Origin: Gluconobacter morbifer G707
GTDB taxonomy: Bacteria > Pseudomonadota > Alphaproteobacteria > Acetobacterales > Acetobacteraceae
Reading direction: 5' to 3'
Assembly: GCF_000234355.1 (NCBI RefSeq)
Contig: NZ_AGQV01000010.1
Span: 62,001-126,000 of the forward strand
Length of the DNA stretch: 64,000 bases
In this document: positions 1 to 7,981 of the stretch, piece after piece
Numbering within the stretch: position 1 is the first letter of the stretch
How the letters are laid out: every line of letters starts with the position of its first letter
The notes under the pieces: model-generated
Database searches by the model: none
What the model saw: the letters and a program-made list of their open reading frames with translations, nothing else
What the model was told of the DNA's origin: nothing
Position numbers and translations under genes: made by a program

Positions 1-246
1 GATCTCAACCGCAACGAGATCATGTTCCTTCTGCTATCCATGCGGACCTACAATCCGGACGGACGCATCGAAAACAGCGTGAGCGACAGTGGCATAGACA
101 CGAAAGGCGGCAGCGGCCATCTGACCATTGGCGGGAAAGCAGCCACGACTGAACGTCCTGTGGCAAAAGCCGCCTCACCGCGCTTCGATACGCATGGCGG
201 CACACCGGACCCGTCCATCGGTTTCCTAGGATTTGCGGGGCGTTGA
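1..246 (+). CDS. 3' end of an unrecognised protein (partial)
   Basis: An open frame runs from the first base to a TGA at 244-246, so this is the last 81 codons of a gene that starts outside the window. The tail begins with a hydrophobic LLL-containing stretch and then turns low-complexity, rich in Gly, Thr, Ala and Pro, with two HGG/GGS-type segments. I do not recognise the family. The frame is open across the window edge, and its stop is followed by a gap and a converging terminator for ccrM. It could instead be a chance open frame, but codon choice looks like that of the neighbours. Confidence 0.5.
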   Translation, partial: DLNRNEIMFLLLSMRTYNPDGRIENSVSDSGIDTKGGSGHLTIGGKAATTERPVAKAASPRFDTHGGTPDPSIGFLGFAGR

Positions 247-272
247 GGCTTCTGGACTGAACGGGGGCCGAT

Positions 273-307
273 AAAAAAACACGGAGCGAGCCTGTTCTGC
301 CCCGTGT
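273..307 (-). terminator. Rho-independent terminator of ccrM
   Basis: Read on the minus strand, arms ACACGG/CCGTGT (302-307 and 279-284) close a 17-nt loop and are followed by seven Ts (273-279). It lies 15 bases beyond the ccrM stop codon, so it should end the rnhB-ccrM transcript. Confidence 0.6.
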
Positions 308-321
308 CCCTGGAAAACCTG

Positions 322-1407
322 TTATCCGACGTTTCGCAGCGCCTGATTTTCCTGACGCAGGATATCAAGCTGTACGAACTGTCCGTCCCGTTCGAAATAC
401 CAGAATGTCCAGCCATTGCAGGATGGGGCATTGGTCAGTGCCGCACCCAGCTTGTGAATTGACCCCCGCTGCTTTCCGGAAACCAGTGTTCCATCAGGCG
501 CCACTGTCGCCTTCAATCTTTTCTGCCGGTCATACAGGATGGTTCCGGCGGGAAGCGCTCCGGTTTCAACGAAACTTCCGAACGGAATACGAGGCATTTC
601 CCGCTTTGCGGGCGTGATGGCCAACTGATCAGCCGGCAGGCGCTCCTCACGCTCCACCCGCTCCCGCGCAGCCTTGACGTAATCAGGGTGCCGCTCGATA
701 GCGATGTAATGCCGCCCGAGACGCTTGGCGACGGCCGGCGTCGTGCCGCTGCCACAGAAAGGGTCGAGGACCACGTCTTCCGCATTGGTTGAAGCGACAA
801 TTACCCGATGCAACAGACTTTCCGGCTTCTGCGTCGGGTGCAGCTTGAGGCCATGTTCGTTTTTGAGTCGCTCATTGCCTGTGCAGAGCGGCAGATACCA
901 GTCGGAGCGCATCTGCAGGTCATCATTCAGGGCTTTCATGGCCTGATAATTGAACCGATAGCGGCTTTGTGGACTTCTGGCCGCCCAGATCAGGGTTTCA
1001 TGGGCGTTGGTAAAGCGGCGCCCCCGGAAATTCGGCATCGGGTTGGACTTGCGCCAGACAATGTCATTCAGGATCCAGAAGCCGAGATCCTGGAGAATGG
1101 CGCCCAGGCGGAACACATTATGATAGGAGCCGATTACCCAGATCGTCCCGTCCTTGTGCAGGATGCGGCGCGCTTCGCTCAGCCATTCGCGCGTGAAATT
1201 GTCATAGGTGGCGTAATCGTCAAACTTGTCCCAGGCATCATCAACACCATCGACAACCGTTTCATCCGGACGCCGCAATTCCCCTCGGAGTTGCAGATTA
1301 TACGGTGGATCGGCGAAGATGCAGTCCACGCTGCCATCCGCCAGTGTCCTCATGGTTTCGATACATTCGCCACGCAGAATCTGGTCTAGGGGAATTTCAC
1401 CGGTCAT
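322..1407 (-). CDS. ccrM: CcrM-type adenine-N6 DNA methyltransferase (GANTC)
   Basis: 361 aa, the usual length for the alphaproteobacterial cell-cycle methylase, which methylates the adenine of GANTC after replication. The catalytic DPPY motif is at residues 33-36 and the AdoMet-binding PFCGSGTT motif at 216-223. DPPY before FxGxG is the beta-class order. A C-terminal domain (about 275-361) matches the extra DNA-binding domain that separates CcrM from short solitary methylases. No restriction gene is adjacent, so it is an orphan methylase. The start ATG overlaps the rnhB stop by four bases (ATGA), so the two are translationally coupled. GANTC specificity is inferred from the family. The operon leader carries several GANTC sites (see 2072-2161), suggesting autoregulation. 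Confidence 0.92.
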   Translation of the reverse strand: MTGEIPLDQILRGECIETMRTLADGSVDCIFADPPYNLQLRGELRRPDETVVDGVDDAWDKFDDYATYDNFTREWLSEARRILHKDGTIWVIGSYHNVFRLGAILQDLGFWILNDIVWRKSNPMPNFRGRRFTNAHETLIWAARSPQSRYRFNYQAMKALNDDLQMRSDWYLPLCTGNERLKNEHGLKLHPTQKPESLLHRVIVASTNAEDVVLDPFCGSGTTPAVAKRLGRHYIAIERHPDYVKAARERVEREERLPADQLAITPAKREMPRIPFGSFVETGALPAGTILYDRQKRLKATVAPDGTLVSGKQRGSIHKLGAALTNAPSCNGWTFWYFERDGQFVQLDILRQENQALRNVG

Positions 1408-2027
1408 GCTGCGTGCACCTCTGCTTCAATCATGTTTCGGATGGGCGCAAATCCGCGCCTGTGATGAGGGGTTACACCCCGGCTCTTCAGGCCTTGCATA
1501 TGCGCTGCCGTGCCGTAACCGGCATTGCGTTCCCAGCCATAGGCATCGTGACGGGTGGCAAGCCGTGACATGAGCCTGTCCCGGGTTACCTTGGCGATAA
1601 TGGATGCCGCGGCGATGGACAAGCTGATCCCGTCTCCGCCAATAACCATTCTGAGAGGGCAATCCAGTTTCGGGGCGTGCTTTCCGTCCACCAGGGCGAG
1701 ATCAGGCCTGGCACCAAGACGATCTAGCGCCCGTCGCATGGCCAGATGGCAGGCCTGCGCAATATTGATCCGCTCGATTTCAGTCACGGATGCCGCTCCA
1801 AGGCCAATCAGTACATCCGGCTCTTCCATCAGGGCGACGTAAGCGGCGAGGCGTCGCTTTGCGCTCAGTTTCTTGGAATCATCCAGAAGGTCCGAAATGG
1901 CATCGGAAGGGACGCGACGGAATGCCACGGCAGCGGCTACAACCGGACCAGCCAGAGGACCTCGCCCTACTTCGTCGATCCCGACGACCAGCCCGCCATG
2001 AGCGGTTTCAAGGGCATAATCTGGCAT
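1404..2027 (-). CDS. rnhB: Ribonuclease HII
   Basis: 207 aa. Type 2 RNase H, which nicks RNA-DNA hybrids and starts removal of misincorporated ribonucleotides. The N-terminal [13 protein letters not shown] block gives the catalytic Asp18-Glu19 pair; a further acidic residue lies in LALVDG (Asp114), and the family block [14 protein letters not shown] is near 137-150. The ATG at 2027 is preceded by GGGGAG about ten bases upstream. First gene of a two-gene operon with ccrM. The same rnhB-ccrM pairing is known in other alphaproteobacteria, where a replication-coupled function is suspected. Confidence 0.93.
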   Translation of the reverse strand: MPDYALETAHGGLVVGIDEVGRGPLAGPVVAAAVAFRRVPSDAISDLLDDSKKLSAKRRLAAYVALMEEPDVLIGLGAASVTEIERINIAQACHLAMRRALDRLGARPDLALVDGKHAPKLDCPLRMVIGGDGISLSIAAASIIAKVTRDRLMSRLATRHDAYGWERNAGYGTAAHMQGLKSRGVTPHHRRGFAPIRNMIEAEVHAA

Positions 2028-2114
2028 TCTTTGTCTGCTCCCCGGCCGATCTGGCTCATCACGTGATCTCCGAATCGGTTTTGAATCATGGCGACTCGTA
2101 AGGGAAGCCCAAAA

Positions 2115-2143
2115 ATTACTTCTGATCGAGATTACACTGTCAA
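2115..2143 (-). promoter_or_regulatory. Sigma70-type promoter of rnhB-ccrM
   Basis: On the minus strand a perfect -35 TTGACA (2138-2143) is separated by 17 bases from AGTAAT (2115-2120, 4 of 6 consensus bases). Transcription would start near 2107, giving an untranslated leader of roughly 80 bases to the rnhB ATG. The -35 box lies inside a palindrome (2126-2155), and three GANTC sites fall in the leader. Confidence 0.6.
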
Positions 2144-2155
2144 GTGTGATCTCGA
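2126..2155. promoter_or_regulatory. 13-bp palindrome over the rnhB-ccrM -35 box
   Basis: Arms 2126-2138 and 2143-2155 pair over 13 bases with a single G/T mismatch and enclose GTCA. The half site reads TCGAGATTACACT. It overlaps the -35 TTGACA, which is where a repressor operator would be expected. It also lies 20 bases beyond the stop of the upstream minus-strand gene (2176), so it could be a weak transcription terminator, although the T-run on that strand is 10 or more bases away. Confidence 0.5.
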
Positions 2156-2175
2156 AGACTCGTTCTTACAGACTA

Positions 2176-2799
2176 TTACAACTCTTCGCGCTGCTCATCC
2201 GCCCCCGAAGCCGGATGTGAAGAGACCTGCTTATGTTGCAGAATCTGAATATTTTTTTGAATCTGTGGCCATTGCTGGATGTTTTCAGCCACGTTGAAAG
2301 TCAGCATCATCACGCTCACCAGAAACAGCGTCGTGCCACTTCGTACGATGCGCCGGCGTTTCCAGAAATAACCCGGCAGGAAAAGCCACCACCAGAAGCC
2401 CGGAGGCTTGGCCCCGCTTTCCCTGATCGCGTTCCGATCCAGCATGAAGGCCGTCAGGAATAGGACAAGCGACATCAGCCCCACGAGTGAAAGCGTATTG
2501 AGACGCTGAATATCCGCTACATGTCGCCAGTTGAGGATCAGGAGTGTTGCCCGCTGCATCAGCCAGGGACCAACCAGCACAACCCACGCCCAGTGTTCCG
2601 GTATCCCGGCTGAAAAGCGCAGCAGCCCCGTCAACGGAGACACCAGCCCCGAACCGGCTGCCGGCCGCCATGACGATCCGAAGGACGCCGTCCAGACGAG
2701 CGTCTCCGGTCGGATCCGCTGCTGCATGATCAGGCGCAGCATTTCCTCCCGGGATACCGGGCCGATCTGCTGGCCGTTGTTCTCGTAGAACCATTCCAT
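2176..2799 (-). CDS. GYF_2-domain membrane protein
   Basis: 207 aa from the ATG at 2799, which has GGGAGG ten bases upstream. An earlier in-frame start would lie inside the preceding terminator. The first 45 residues carry the GYF_2 (DUF4339) pattern: WFYENNGQQIGPVS, then a leucine-rich helix and a TLVW segment. The rest has about four hydrophobic segments (near 70-88, 103-119, 134-146, 154-172) and a charged C-terminal tail. GYF_2 domains are thought to bind peptides; the substrate and role of this protein are unknown. Its Shine-Dalgarno sequence is buried in the terminator stem of the upstream gene. Confidence 0.75.
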   Translation of the reverse strand: MEWFYENNGQQIGPVSREEMLRLIMQQRIRPETLVWTASFGSSWRPAAGSGLVSPLTGLLRFSAGIPEHWAWVVLVGPWLMQRATLLILNWRHVADIQRLNTLSLVGLMSLVLFLTAFMLDRNAIRESGAKPPGFWWWLFLPGYFWKRRRIVRSGTTLFLVSVMMLTFNVAENIQQWPQIQKNIQILQHKQVSSHPASGADEQREEL

Positions 2800-2802
2800 A
2801 CG

Positions 2803-2832
2803 AAAAAAGCCTCCCGGAGTGTTCCGGGAGGC
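2803..2832 (-). terminator. Terminator of the CsbD-like gene, containing the next gene's SD
   Basis: Perfect 10-bp stem (2809-2818 with 2823-2832) closing a four-base loop, followed on the minus strand by six Ts (2803-2808). It ends transcription of the gene at 2866-3156. The 3' arm includes GGGAGG, which is also the ribosome binding site of the gene starting at 2799, so any read-through message would have this site paired. Confidence 0.85.
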
Positions 2833-2865
2833 TTCTAGCATAAAGAGTCCTGTCTGCGTGAAGCT

Positions 2866-3156
2866 TCAGGAACTCTTGCGACCGAAGAAAAGGCCACCGA
2901 TAATCGCACCGACAATTGTCGCAATCGCGAGGGAGATCAGGGGACGATCCTGAACGAAGGCCGTCGCAGCTTCGAGCTTCGTCTCGCCTTCATCATACAG
3001 GTCAGCGAATTCCTGCTGAGCCATACCGGAAAGCTGGTCAAACTTGCCTTCGGCCTGGGCCTTGGCGTCTCCAGTCAGACCGCCGATGCCATCCTTGACG
3101 CGCCCTTTGGCTTCATCAAGCAGGCCTTCAACCTTCTTTTCAGTCGTGTCAGCCAT
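2866..3156 (-). CDS. CsbD-like stress protein with C-terminal membrane anchor
   Basis: 96 aa. Residues 1-60 are charged, with the KVEGLLDEAKGRVKDGIGGLTGD pattern type of the CsbD family split over several short motifs (EAKGRVKDG, GDAKAQAEGK). A transmembrane helix follows at about 74-92 and a short GRKSS tail. This layout also resembles ElaB/YqjD proteins, which are tail-anchored and ribosome-associated in enterobacteria. The exact function is unknown; a general stress role is inferred from the family. An AGGAGAG site precedes the ATG. The small protein at 13085-13318 has a similar tail (GRKTS). Confidence 0.8.
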   Translation of the reverse strand: MADTTEKKVEGLLDEAKGRVKDGIGGLTGDAKAQAEGKFDQLSGMAQQEFADLYDEGETKLEAATAFVQDRPLISLAIATIVGAIIGGLFFGRKSS

Positions 3157-3436
3157 TTATTCTCTCCTGTATCCGCGTAGAATCCGATCCCGCAACAACG
3201 TCGTCAATCAGATCCGGTTCCCAGACGATATGATGTCTCATTAAGCCTCGAACAAGAGCCACTCAACCGTAACGGAATGTTTCGATTTTGAAATTCCAGC
3301 CCTTCGGTCAAAAACTGAACAGGATTTAAGGTGCCGTCATGGCAGGATGGAAAAGCCTGTCTTATAGGTAGAACAAAGGAAGGGAAGCTGCATCAGATGC
3401 TTCTCTCTTCAGTCGCACGGGAAAGACAGAACAACC
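3157..3436. other. Intergenic region between divergent genes
   Basis: This 280-base stretch holds the promoters of the minus-strand CsbD-like gene and the plus-strand efflux operon. A minus-strand TTGACG (3202-3207) is spaced 17 bases from GATTCT (3179-3184), a weak -10 that overlaps a GANTC site. I see no clear operator, and no regulator gene is adjacent to the efflux operon. Confidence 0.35.
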
Positions 3437-4771
3437 ATGAATCAGCAGACGGCCGGCTCCAGCGACCGCCTTACGGACAGCAGCCATCAGGCTGCTCCAC
3501 CTGCCCCCCGCAAACGGTGGATCATCCGCGGGGTTGTCGGACTGGTTATCCTGCTGGTTCTTTTCGCCATTTTCCGCCCCCAGACCTATCTGGGAAACCG
3601 GCACAAGACCAAAGCGACAGGTGACGTACAGCCCGTCGCCGTAGCGTCCGCCCATACGGGAGACATGCCTGTCATCCTGCAACTGCTGGGTACCGTAGTT
3701 CCAATCACCAACGTCACCATTACGCCACGCGTGAACGGACATATACTCGCCGTCTATTATCAGGAAGGCCAGCACGTTCATAAGGGTGACGAACTGGAAC
3801 TGATCGATCCGCGCCCCTATGAGGCCACCCTGGCCCAGTATCGTGGTACTCTCGCCGCAGATAAGGCCCAGCTTGAGAAAGCCCGCGTTGACAATGCCCG
3901 TTATCAGCGCCTGATCCGGCAGGATTCAACATCCGCCATGACCGCGCGGGACCAGGAATTCACTGTCCAGCAGCTTGAAGGCACCGTGAAGTTCGATGAA
4001 GCGAATGTCCGTAATGCCGAATTGAACGTCATGTACTGCCATATCGTGGCACCTGTAGACGGACGCGTCGGTATCCGCGTTCTCGACGCAGGCAACTACG
4101 TCACGGCGGGACAGTCCGGTGGCCTGACCATCCTGACTCAGATGCAGCCCATCTCCGTGATCTTCACGGTCCCACAAAACCAGCTTGGTGCCGTAGCTGA
4201 TCATCTCCGCATGGATGGCGAACTACCCGTCGAGGCATGGAACAGCGACAACACACAGAAGATCGCGACCGGTACCGTCAAGGCGCTGGACAGCCAGATC
4301 GACACGGCAACAGGTACGGTCCGTATGCGTGGTATCTTCACGAACGAGGACGAACGTCTTTTCCCGAATGAATTCGTGAACGCTCATCTGAAGGTCACGA
4401 CCCTGAAAAACGTCATTCTCGTGCCTGGAAACGCCCTTCAGACCGGTCCGGACGGCCAATTCGTCTATCGCGTCAAACCGGATATGACGGTAGAGACGAT
4501 CAAGGTGCAGGTCGGAGAGACGGACAACATGAACGCCGTCATCCTGTCCGGTCTGAACGCTGGCGACCGGATCGTGACGGATGGCGTCAGCCATCTGCGC
4601 CCCGGCCAGAAAGTGTCCATCCCTGACACTTCCACGCCTGCCACACAGAACACGAAGGCCGAGCAGGCAAGCAGCCAGCAGGCCCGGCATCAGCGTAACG
4701 GTCAGCAGAGCACTGATGCGCCCCGCAAGGACAACGATCCGGCCTCCTCCGCCACGCCCGGCAACCACTGA
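3437..4771 (+). CDS. mdtA: MdtA-like RND periplasmic adaptor
   Basis: 444 aa. Membrane fusion protein linking the inner-membrane RND pumps to the outer-membrane channel. A short cytoplasmic head and one transmembrane anchor (about 29-46) precede the usual order: barrel-sandwich (lipoyl) half with VTITPRVNGHI, coiled-coil hairpin rich in Gln, Ala and Lys (about 130-185), second lipoyl half (IVAPVDGRVGIR), then the beta-barrel and membrane-proximal domains. The C-terminal 45 residues are Gln/Ser/Thr-rich and probably disordered. First gene of a four-gene operon. The assignment to MdtA rests on the adaptor being followed by two RND genes. Confidence 0.85.
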   Translation: MNQQTAGSSDRLTDSSHQAAPPAPRKRWIIRGVVGLVILLVLFAIFRPQTYLGNRHKTKATGDVQPVAVASAHTGDMPVILQLLGTVVPITNVTITPRVNGHILAVYYQEGQHVHKGDELELIDPRPYEATLAQYRGTLAADKAQLEKARVDNARYQRLIRQDSTSAMTARDQEFTVQQLEGTVKFDEANVRNAELNVMYCHIVAPVDGRVGIRVLDAGNYVTAGQSGGLTILTQMQPISVIFTVPQNQLGAVADHLRMDGELPVEAWNSDNTQKIATGTVKALDSQIDTATGTVRMRGIFTNEDERLFPNEFVNAHLKVTTLKNVILVPGNALQTGPDGQFVYRVKPDMTVETIKVQVGETDNMNAVILSGLNAGDRIVTDGVSHLRPGQKVSIPDTSTPATQNTKAEQASSQQARHQRNGQQSTDAPRKDNDPASSATPGNH

Positions 4772-4795
4772 CCGCTCACAGGGAACAGCAAGACC

Positions 4796-7700
4796 GTGAA
4801 TCCGTCCCGCCTGTTCATCGAGCGCCCGGTTGCCACCAGCCTCCTGATGTTCGCCATCCTGCTGAGCGGTCTGCTTGGCTATCATTTTCTGGCAGTCTCC
4901 GCGCTGCCTCAGGTCGAATACCCGACGATCACCGTCTCGACCTATTATCCAGGCGCTGGCCCCGACGTGATGAGCACGTCGGTCACGGCTCCGCTGGAAA
5001 CGCAACTTGGCCAGATGGCGGGCCTCGACCAGATGACGTCACAGTCCTCCGGTGGCGCCTCGGTCGTGACCCTGCGTTTCGGGCTGGACATGTCCATGGA
5101 TGTGGCAGAGCAGGAAGTTCAGGCCGCGATCAACAACGCCAACTCGCTGCTCCCGACCGATCTGCCCGCTCCACCGATCTATGCGAAGGTCAATCCGGCC
5201 GACACCCCTGTCCTGACGCTCGGGATCACGTCGAAAACGATGCCGCTGCCGGAGGTTGAGGATTACGTCAACACGCGCCTTCAGCAGAAGATCAGCCAGA
5301 TTTCCGGCGTTGGCCTCGTGACGCTGTCAGGCGGTAACCGCAAGGCCTACCGTATTCAGGTCAACATCCCGAAGCTGACCTCCTACGGCATCGCAATCGA
5401 TACGCTCCGCACCATCATCAGTACGGTCAACGTCAACTCCCCGACCGGTACCTTCGACGGTCCGAAACGCTCGACCTCCCTGCGGATCGACGGGCAGATC
5501 CAGTCTGTCGCACAACTGATGAACCAGGTCATTGCTTACCAGAACGATGGTCCCATCCGCGTCCGTGACGTAGCGACCGTTGTGGAAGGAGCCGAGAACG
5601 CCCAGCTTGCGGCATGGTCCAACAACACGCCGGCCCTGATCCTGAACGTGCAGCGACAGCCCGGCGCGAACGTGATCGGCGTGGTGGACAATGTTCTGCG
5701 CGTCCTGCCACAGCTGAAACTCGACCTGCCGCCTGGGATCGACATCACCCCCCTGACGGACAGGACAACCACAATCCGCGCCTCGGTCCGTGACGTCGAA
5801 TATGACCTCGCACTGGCCATGCTGCTGGTCGTGGGCGTGATCTTCGTCTTCCTGCGCAACCTGCCCGCCACGATCATTCCCAGCCTGTCTGTCCCGCTCT
5901 CCCTGATCGGCACGCTGGCGGCCATGTATCTGCTGGGCTTCTCGCTCGACAATCTGTCCCTGATGTCCCTGACAATCGCGACCGGTTTTGTGGTCGATGA
6001 CGCCATCGTCGTCATCGAGAACATTGCCCGTTACGTCGAGGCTGGAGAAGACCGCTACACTGCTGCCCTGAAGGGCTCGGAAGAAATCGGCTTCACGATC
6101 ATCTCGCTGACCGTCTCCCTGATCGCGGTGCTGATTCCCCTGCTGTTCATGAAGGATGTCGTGGGGCGTCTGTTCCATGAATTCGCCATGACCCTGTCAA
6201 TCACGATCGTCCTGTCCGCGATCGTGTCCCTGACGCTCGTGCCCATGATGTGCGCCCGCCTCCTGTCGGACACACATGCCCCGTCCCGCAGCAGTGGTCT
6301 ATGGGGCCGCATCTCCAATGGCACGGAACACGCCATCAACAGCCTGATCGCCGGTTACGGACGCTGGCTCGACGTGGTGCTGCGGTTCCGTGTAACGACC
6401 CTGCTCGTAACGGTCGGGACCATCGTCCTGACCGGCGTTCTGGCCTGGACCATCCCCAAGGGTTTCTTCCCCGTACAGGATACCGGCGTCATACAGGGCA
6501 TCTCCGTCATGTCACAGGCGATTTCCTTCGAGGGCATGAAAGCGAAGCAGGCCGAACTGGGCGCGGTAATCCTGAAGGACCCAGATGTCGTCAGCCTGTC
6601 CTCCTTCGTGGGTATTGACGGCCAGAACATGACGCTGAATGTCGGCCGTTTCCTCATCAATCTCAAACCGCGCGAACAGCGGAGCGATGATCTCCAGACC
6701 ATTATGCGCCGCCTCTCCCGGCTCGGAGAGCAGGTCACGGGGACGCAACTTTTCGTGCAGCCCATTCAGGACCTGTCCCTGGATTCCTCCATTTCAGCCA
6801 CTCAGTACCAGTTTATGCTGGAGAACCCGGATTACGACACCTTCAAGACATGGGTGCCGAAGTTCGTGGACGAACTGAAAAAGGAGCCTTCCCTGTCGGA
6901 TGTCACATCCGACCTCCAGGCCGAGGGACTGGTAGCGCAGCTGACGCTCGATCGTCCGACCGGCGCGCGTTATTCCATCACGCCCCAAACGATCGACAAC
7001 CTGCTGTATGACAGTTACGGACAGCGCCAGATCACCACGGTCTACACCCAGTCCAACCAGTATCGCGTCATTCTGGAAGCCGACCCGAAACTCCAGACGG
7101 ACCTGATGTCCCTCAACCAGCTCTATTTGCCGGGGATTTCCTCCGAAGCAGGTGGCAGCACCTCCGGCCCGACCCGTCAGCCAACCTCCGGCCTCGTTCC
7201 CCTGAATCAGGTCACGACGGTCTCGCATGCCCTCGCGCCGCTTCTCATCAGCCATTACGGTCAGTTCCCGGCCACGACGGTTTCCTTCAACGTCACAAAA
7301 GGATACTCGCTTGGACAGGCCACCAACGCGATCGAACGTGCGGAAAAGCAGATCAAACTGCCGCCTGCCTTCCAGACAGCCTTCCAAGGCACGGCGGCGG
7401 CTTTCCGCTCCTCCCTGTCCAATGAGGCCTGGCTGGTCATGGCCGCCGTCATCGCGGTCTATATCGTTCTGGGAATCCTGTACGAAAGCTACATCCATCC
7501 CATCACGATCCTCTCCACCCTTCCTTCCGCCGCCATCGGTGCCCTGCTTGGGCTCTATGTATTCGGGATGGATCTCGACATCATGGGGATCATCGGCATC
7601 GTCCTGCTGATCGGCATCGTGAAGAAGAACGCCATCATGATGATCGACTTTGCCCTGGAAGCCGAACGTCTGGAGGGGCATACCCCGCTGGAATCCATCA

Positions 7701-7981
7701 AGCGGGCGGCCCAGTTGCGCTTCCGTCCGATCCTGATGACAACCCTTGCCGCCCTTTTCGGTGCCCTGCCTCTGCTGCTGGGTTCAGGGGTCGGTTCCGA
7801 GCTACGTCGTCCACTCGGTGTGGCGATCGTTTTCGGCCTGATGCTCTCTCAGCTCCTGACTCTGTTCACCACGCCAGTCATCTATCTTTTCATGGATGAA
7901 CTGGGACAGAAGGGCCGCGCCTTTCTGAGCCGTCGCCACCGGGGGACATCTTCTTCCCATAGCCAGACTGGCGCTTCGTGA
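4796..7981 (+). CDS. mdtB: MdtB-like RND multidrug efflux pump
   Basis: 1061 aa, full length for an HAE-1 RND transporter (proton-driven drug export, trimer in the inner membrane). Twelve membrane helices are expected, with two large periplasmic loops after TM1 and TM7. The proton-relay pair Asp401-Asp402 lies in GFVVDDAIVVIENIARY. TM1 begins RLFIERPVATSLLM, typical of this family. The start is a GTG 25 bases after the adaptor stop. Its stop overlaps the GTG of the next pump by four bases. MdtB and MdtC of enterobacteria form a 2:1 heterotrimer, which is the likely arrangement here. Confidence 0.88.
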   Translation: MNPSRLFIERPVATSLLMFAILLSGLLGYHFLAVSALPQVEYPTITVSTYYPGAGPDVMSTSVTAPLETQLGQMAGLDQMTSQSSGGASVVTLRFGLDMSMDVAEQEVQAAINNANSLLPTDLPAPPIYAKVNPADTPVLTLGITSKTMPLPEVEDYVNTRLQQKISQISGVGLVTLSGGNRKAYRIQVNIPKLTSYGIAIDTLRTIISTVNVNSPTGTFDGPKRSTSLRIDGQIQSVAQLMNQVIAYQNDGPIRVRDVATVVEGAENAQLAAWSNNTPALILNVQRQPGANVIGVVDNVLRVLPQLKLDLPPGIDITPLTDRTTTIRASVRDVEYDLALAMLLVVGVIFVFLRNLPATIIPSLSVPLSLIGTLAAMYLLGFSLDNLSLMSLTIATGFVVDDAIVVIENIARYVEAGEDRYTAALKGSEEIGFTIISLTVSLIAVLIPLLFMKDVVGRLFHEFAMTLSITIVLSAIVSLTLVPMMCARLLSDTHAPSRSSGLWGRISNGTEHAINSLIAGYGRWLDVVLRFRVTTLLVTVGTIVLTGVLAWTIPKGFFPVQDTGVIQGISVMSQAISFEGMKAKQAELGAVILKDPDVVSLSSFVGIDGQNMTLNVGRFLINLKPREQRSDDLQTIMRRLSRLGEQVTGTQLFVQPIQDLSLDSSISATQYQFMLENPDYDTFKTWVPKFVDELKKEPSLSDVTSDLQAEGLVAQLTLDRPTGARYSITPQTIDNLLYDSYGQRQITTVYTQSNQYRVILEADPKLQTDLMSLNQLYLPGISSEAGGSTSGPTRQPTSGLVPLNQVTTVSHALAPLLISHYGQFPATTVSFNVTKGYSLGQATNAIERAEKQIKLPPAFQTAFQGTAAAFRSSLSNEAWLVMAAVIAVYIVLGILYESYIHPITILSTLPSAAIGALLGLYVFGMDLDIMGIIGIVLLIGIVKKNAIMMIDFALEAERLEGHTPLESIKRAAQLRFRPILMTTLAALFGALPLLLGSGVGSELRRPLGVAIVFGLMLSQLLTLFTTPVIYLFMDELGQKGRAFLSRRHRGTSSSHSQTGAS

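Larger units (their letters stand above)
2072..2161. promoter_or_regulatory. Cluster of four GANTC (CcrM) sites
   Basis: GANTC occurs at 2072-2076, 2083-2087, 2093-2097 and 2157-2161. The first three are spaced 10-11 bases apart, about one helical turn, and fall in the predicted 5' leader of the rnhB-ccrM transcript. A four-base-specified site is expected about once per 256 bases. In Caulobacter the ccrM leader also carries GANTC sites whose methylation state affects transcription; the parallel here is an inference. Confidence 0.7.

Noticed and set aside
2088-2297. A 69-codon plus-strand frame over the rnhB-ccrM promoter
   Set aside because: It overlaps the antisense end of the GYF_2 gene and the promoter palindrome and has no ribosome site or recognised motif.
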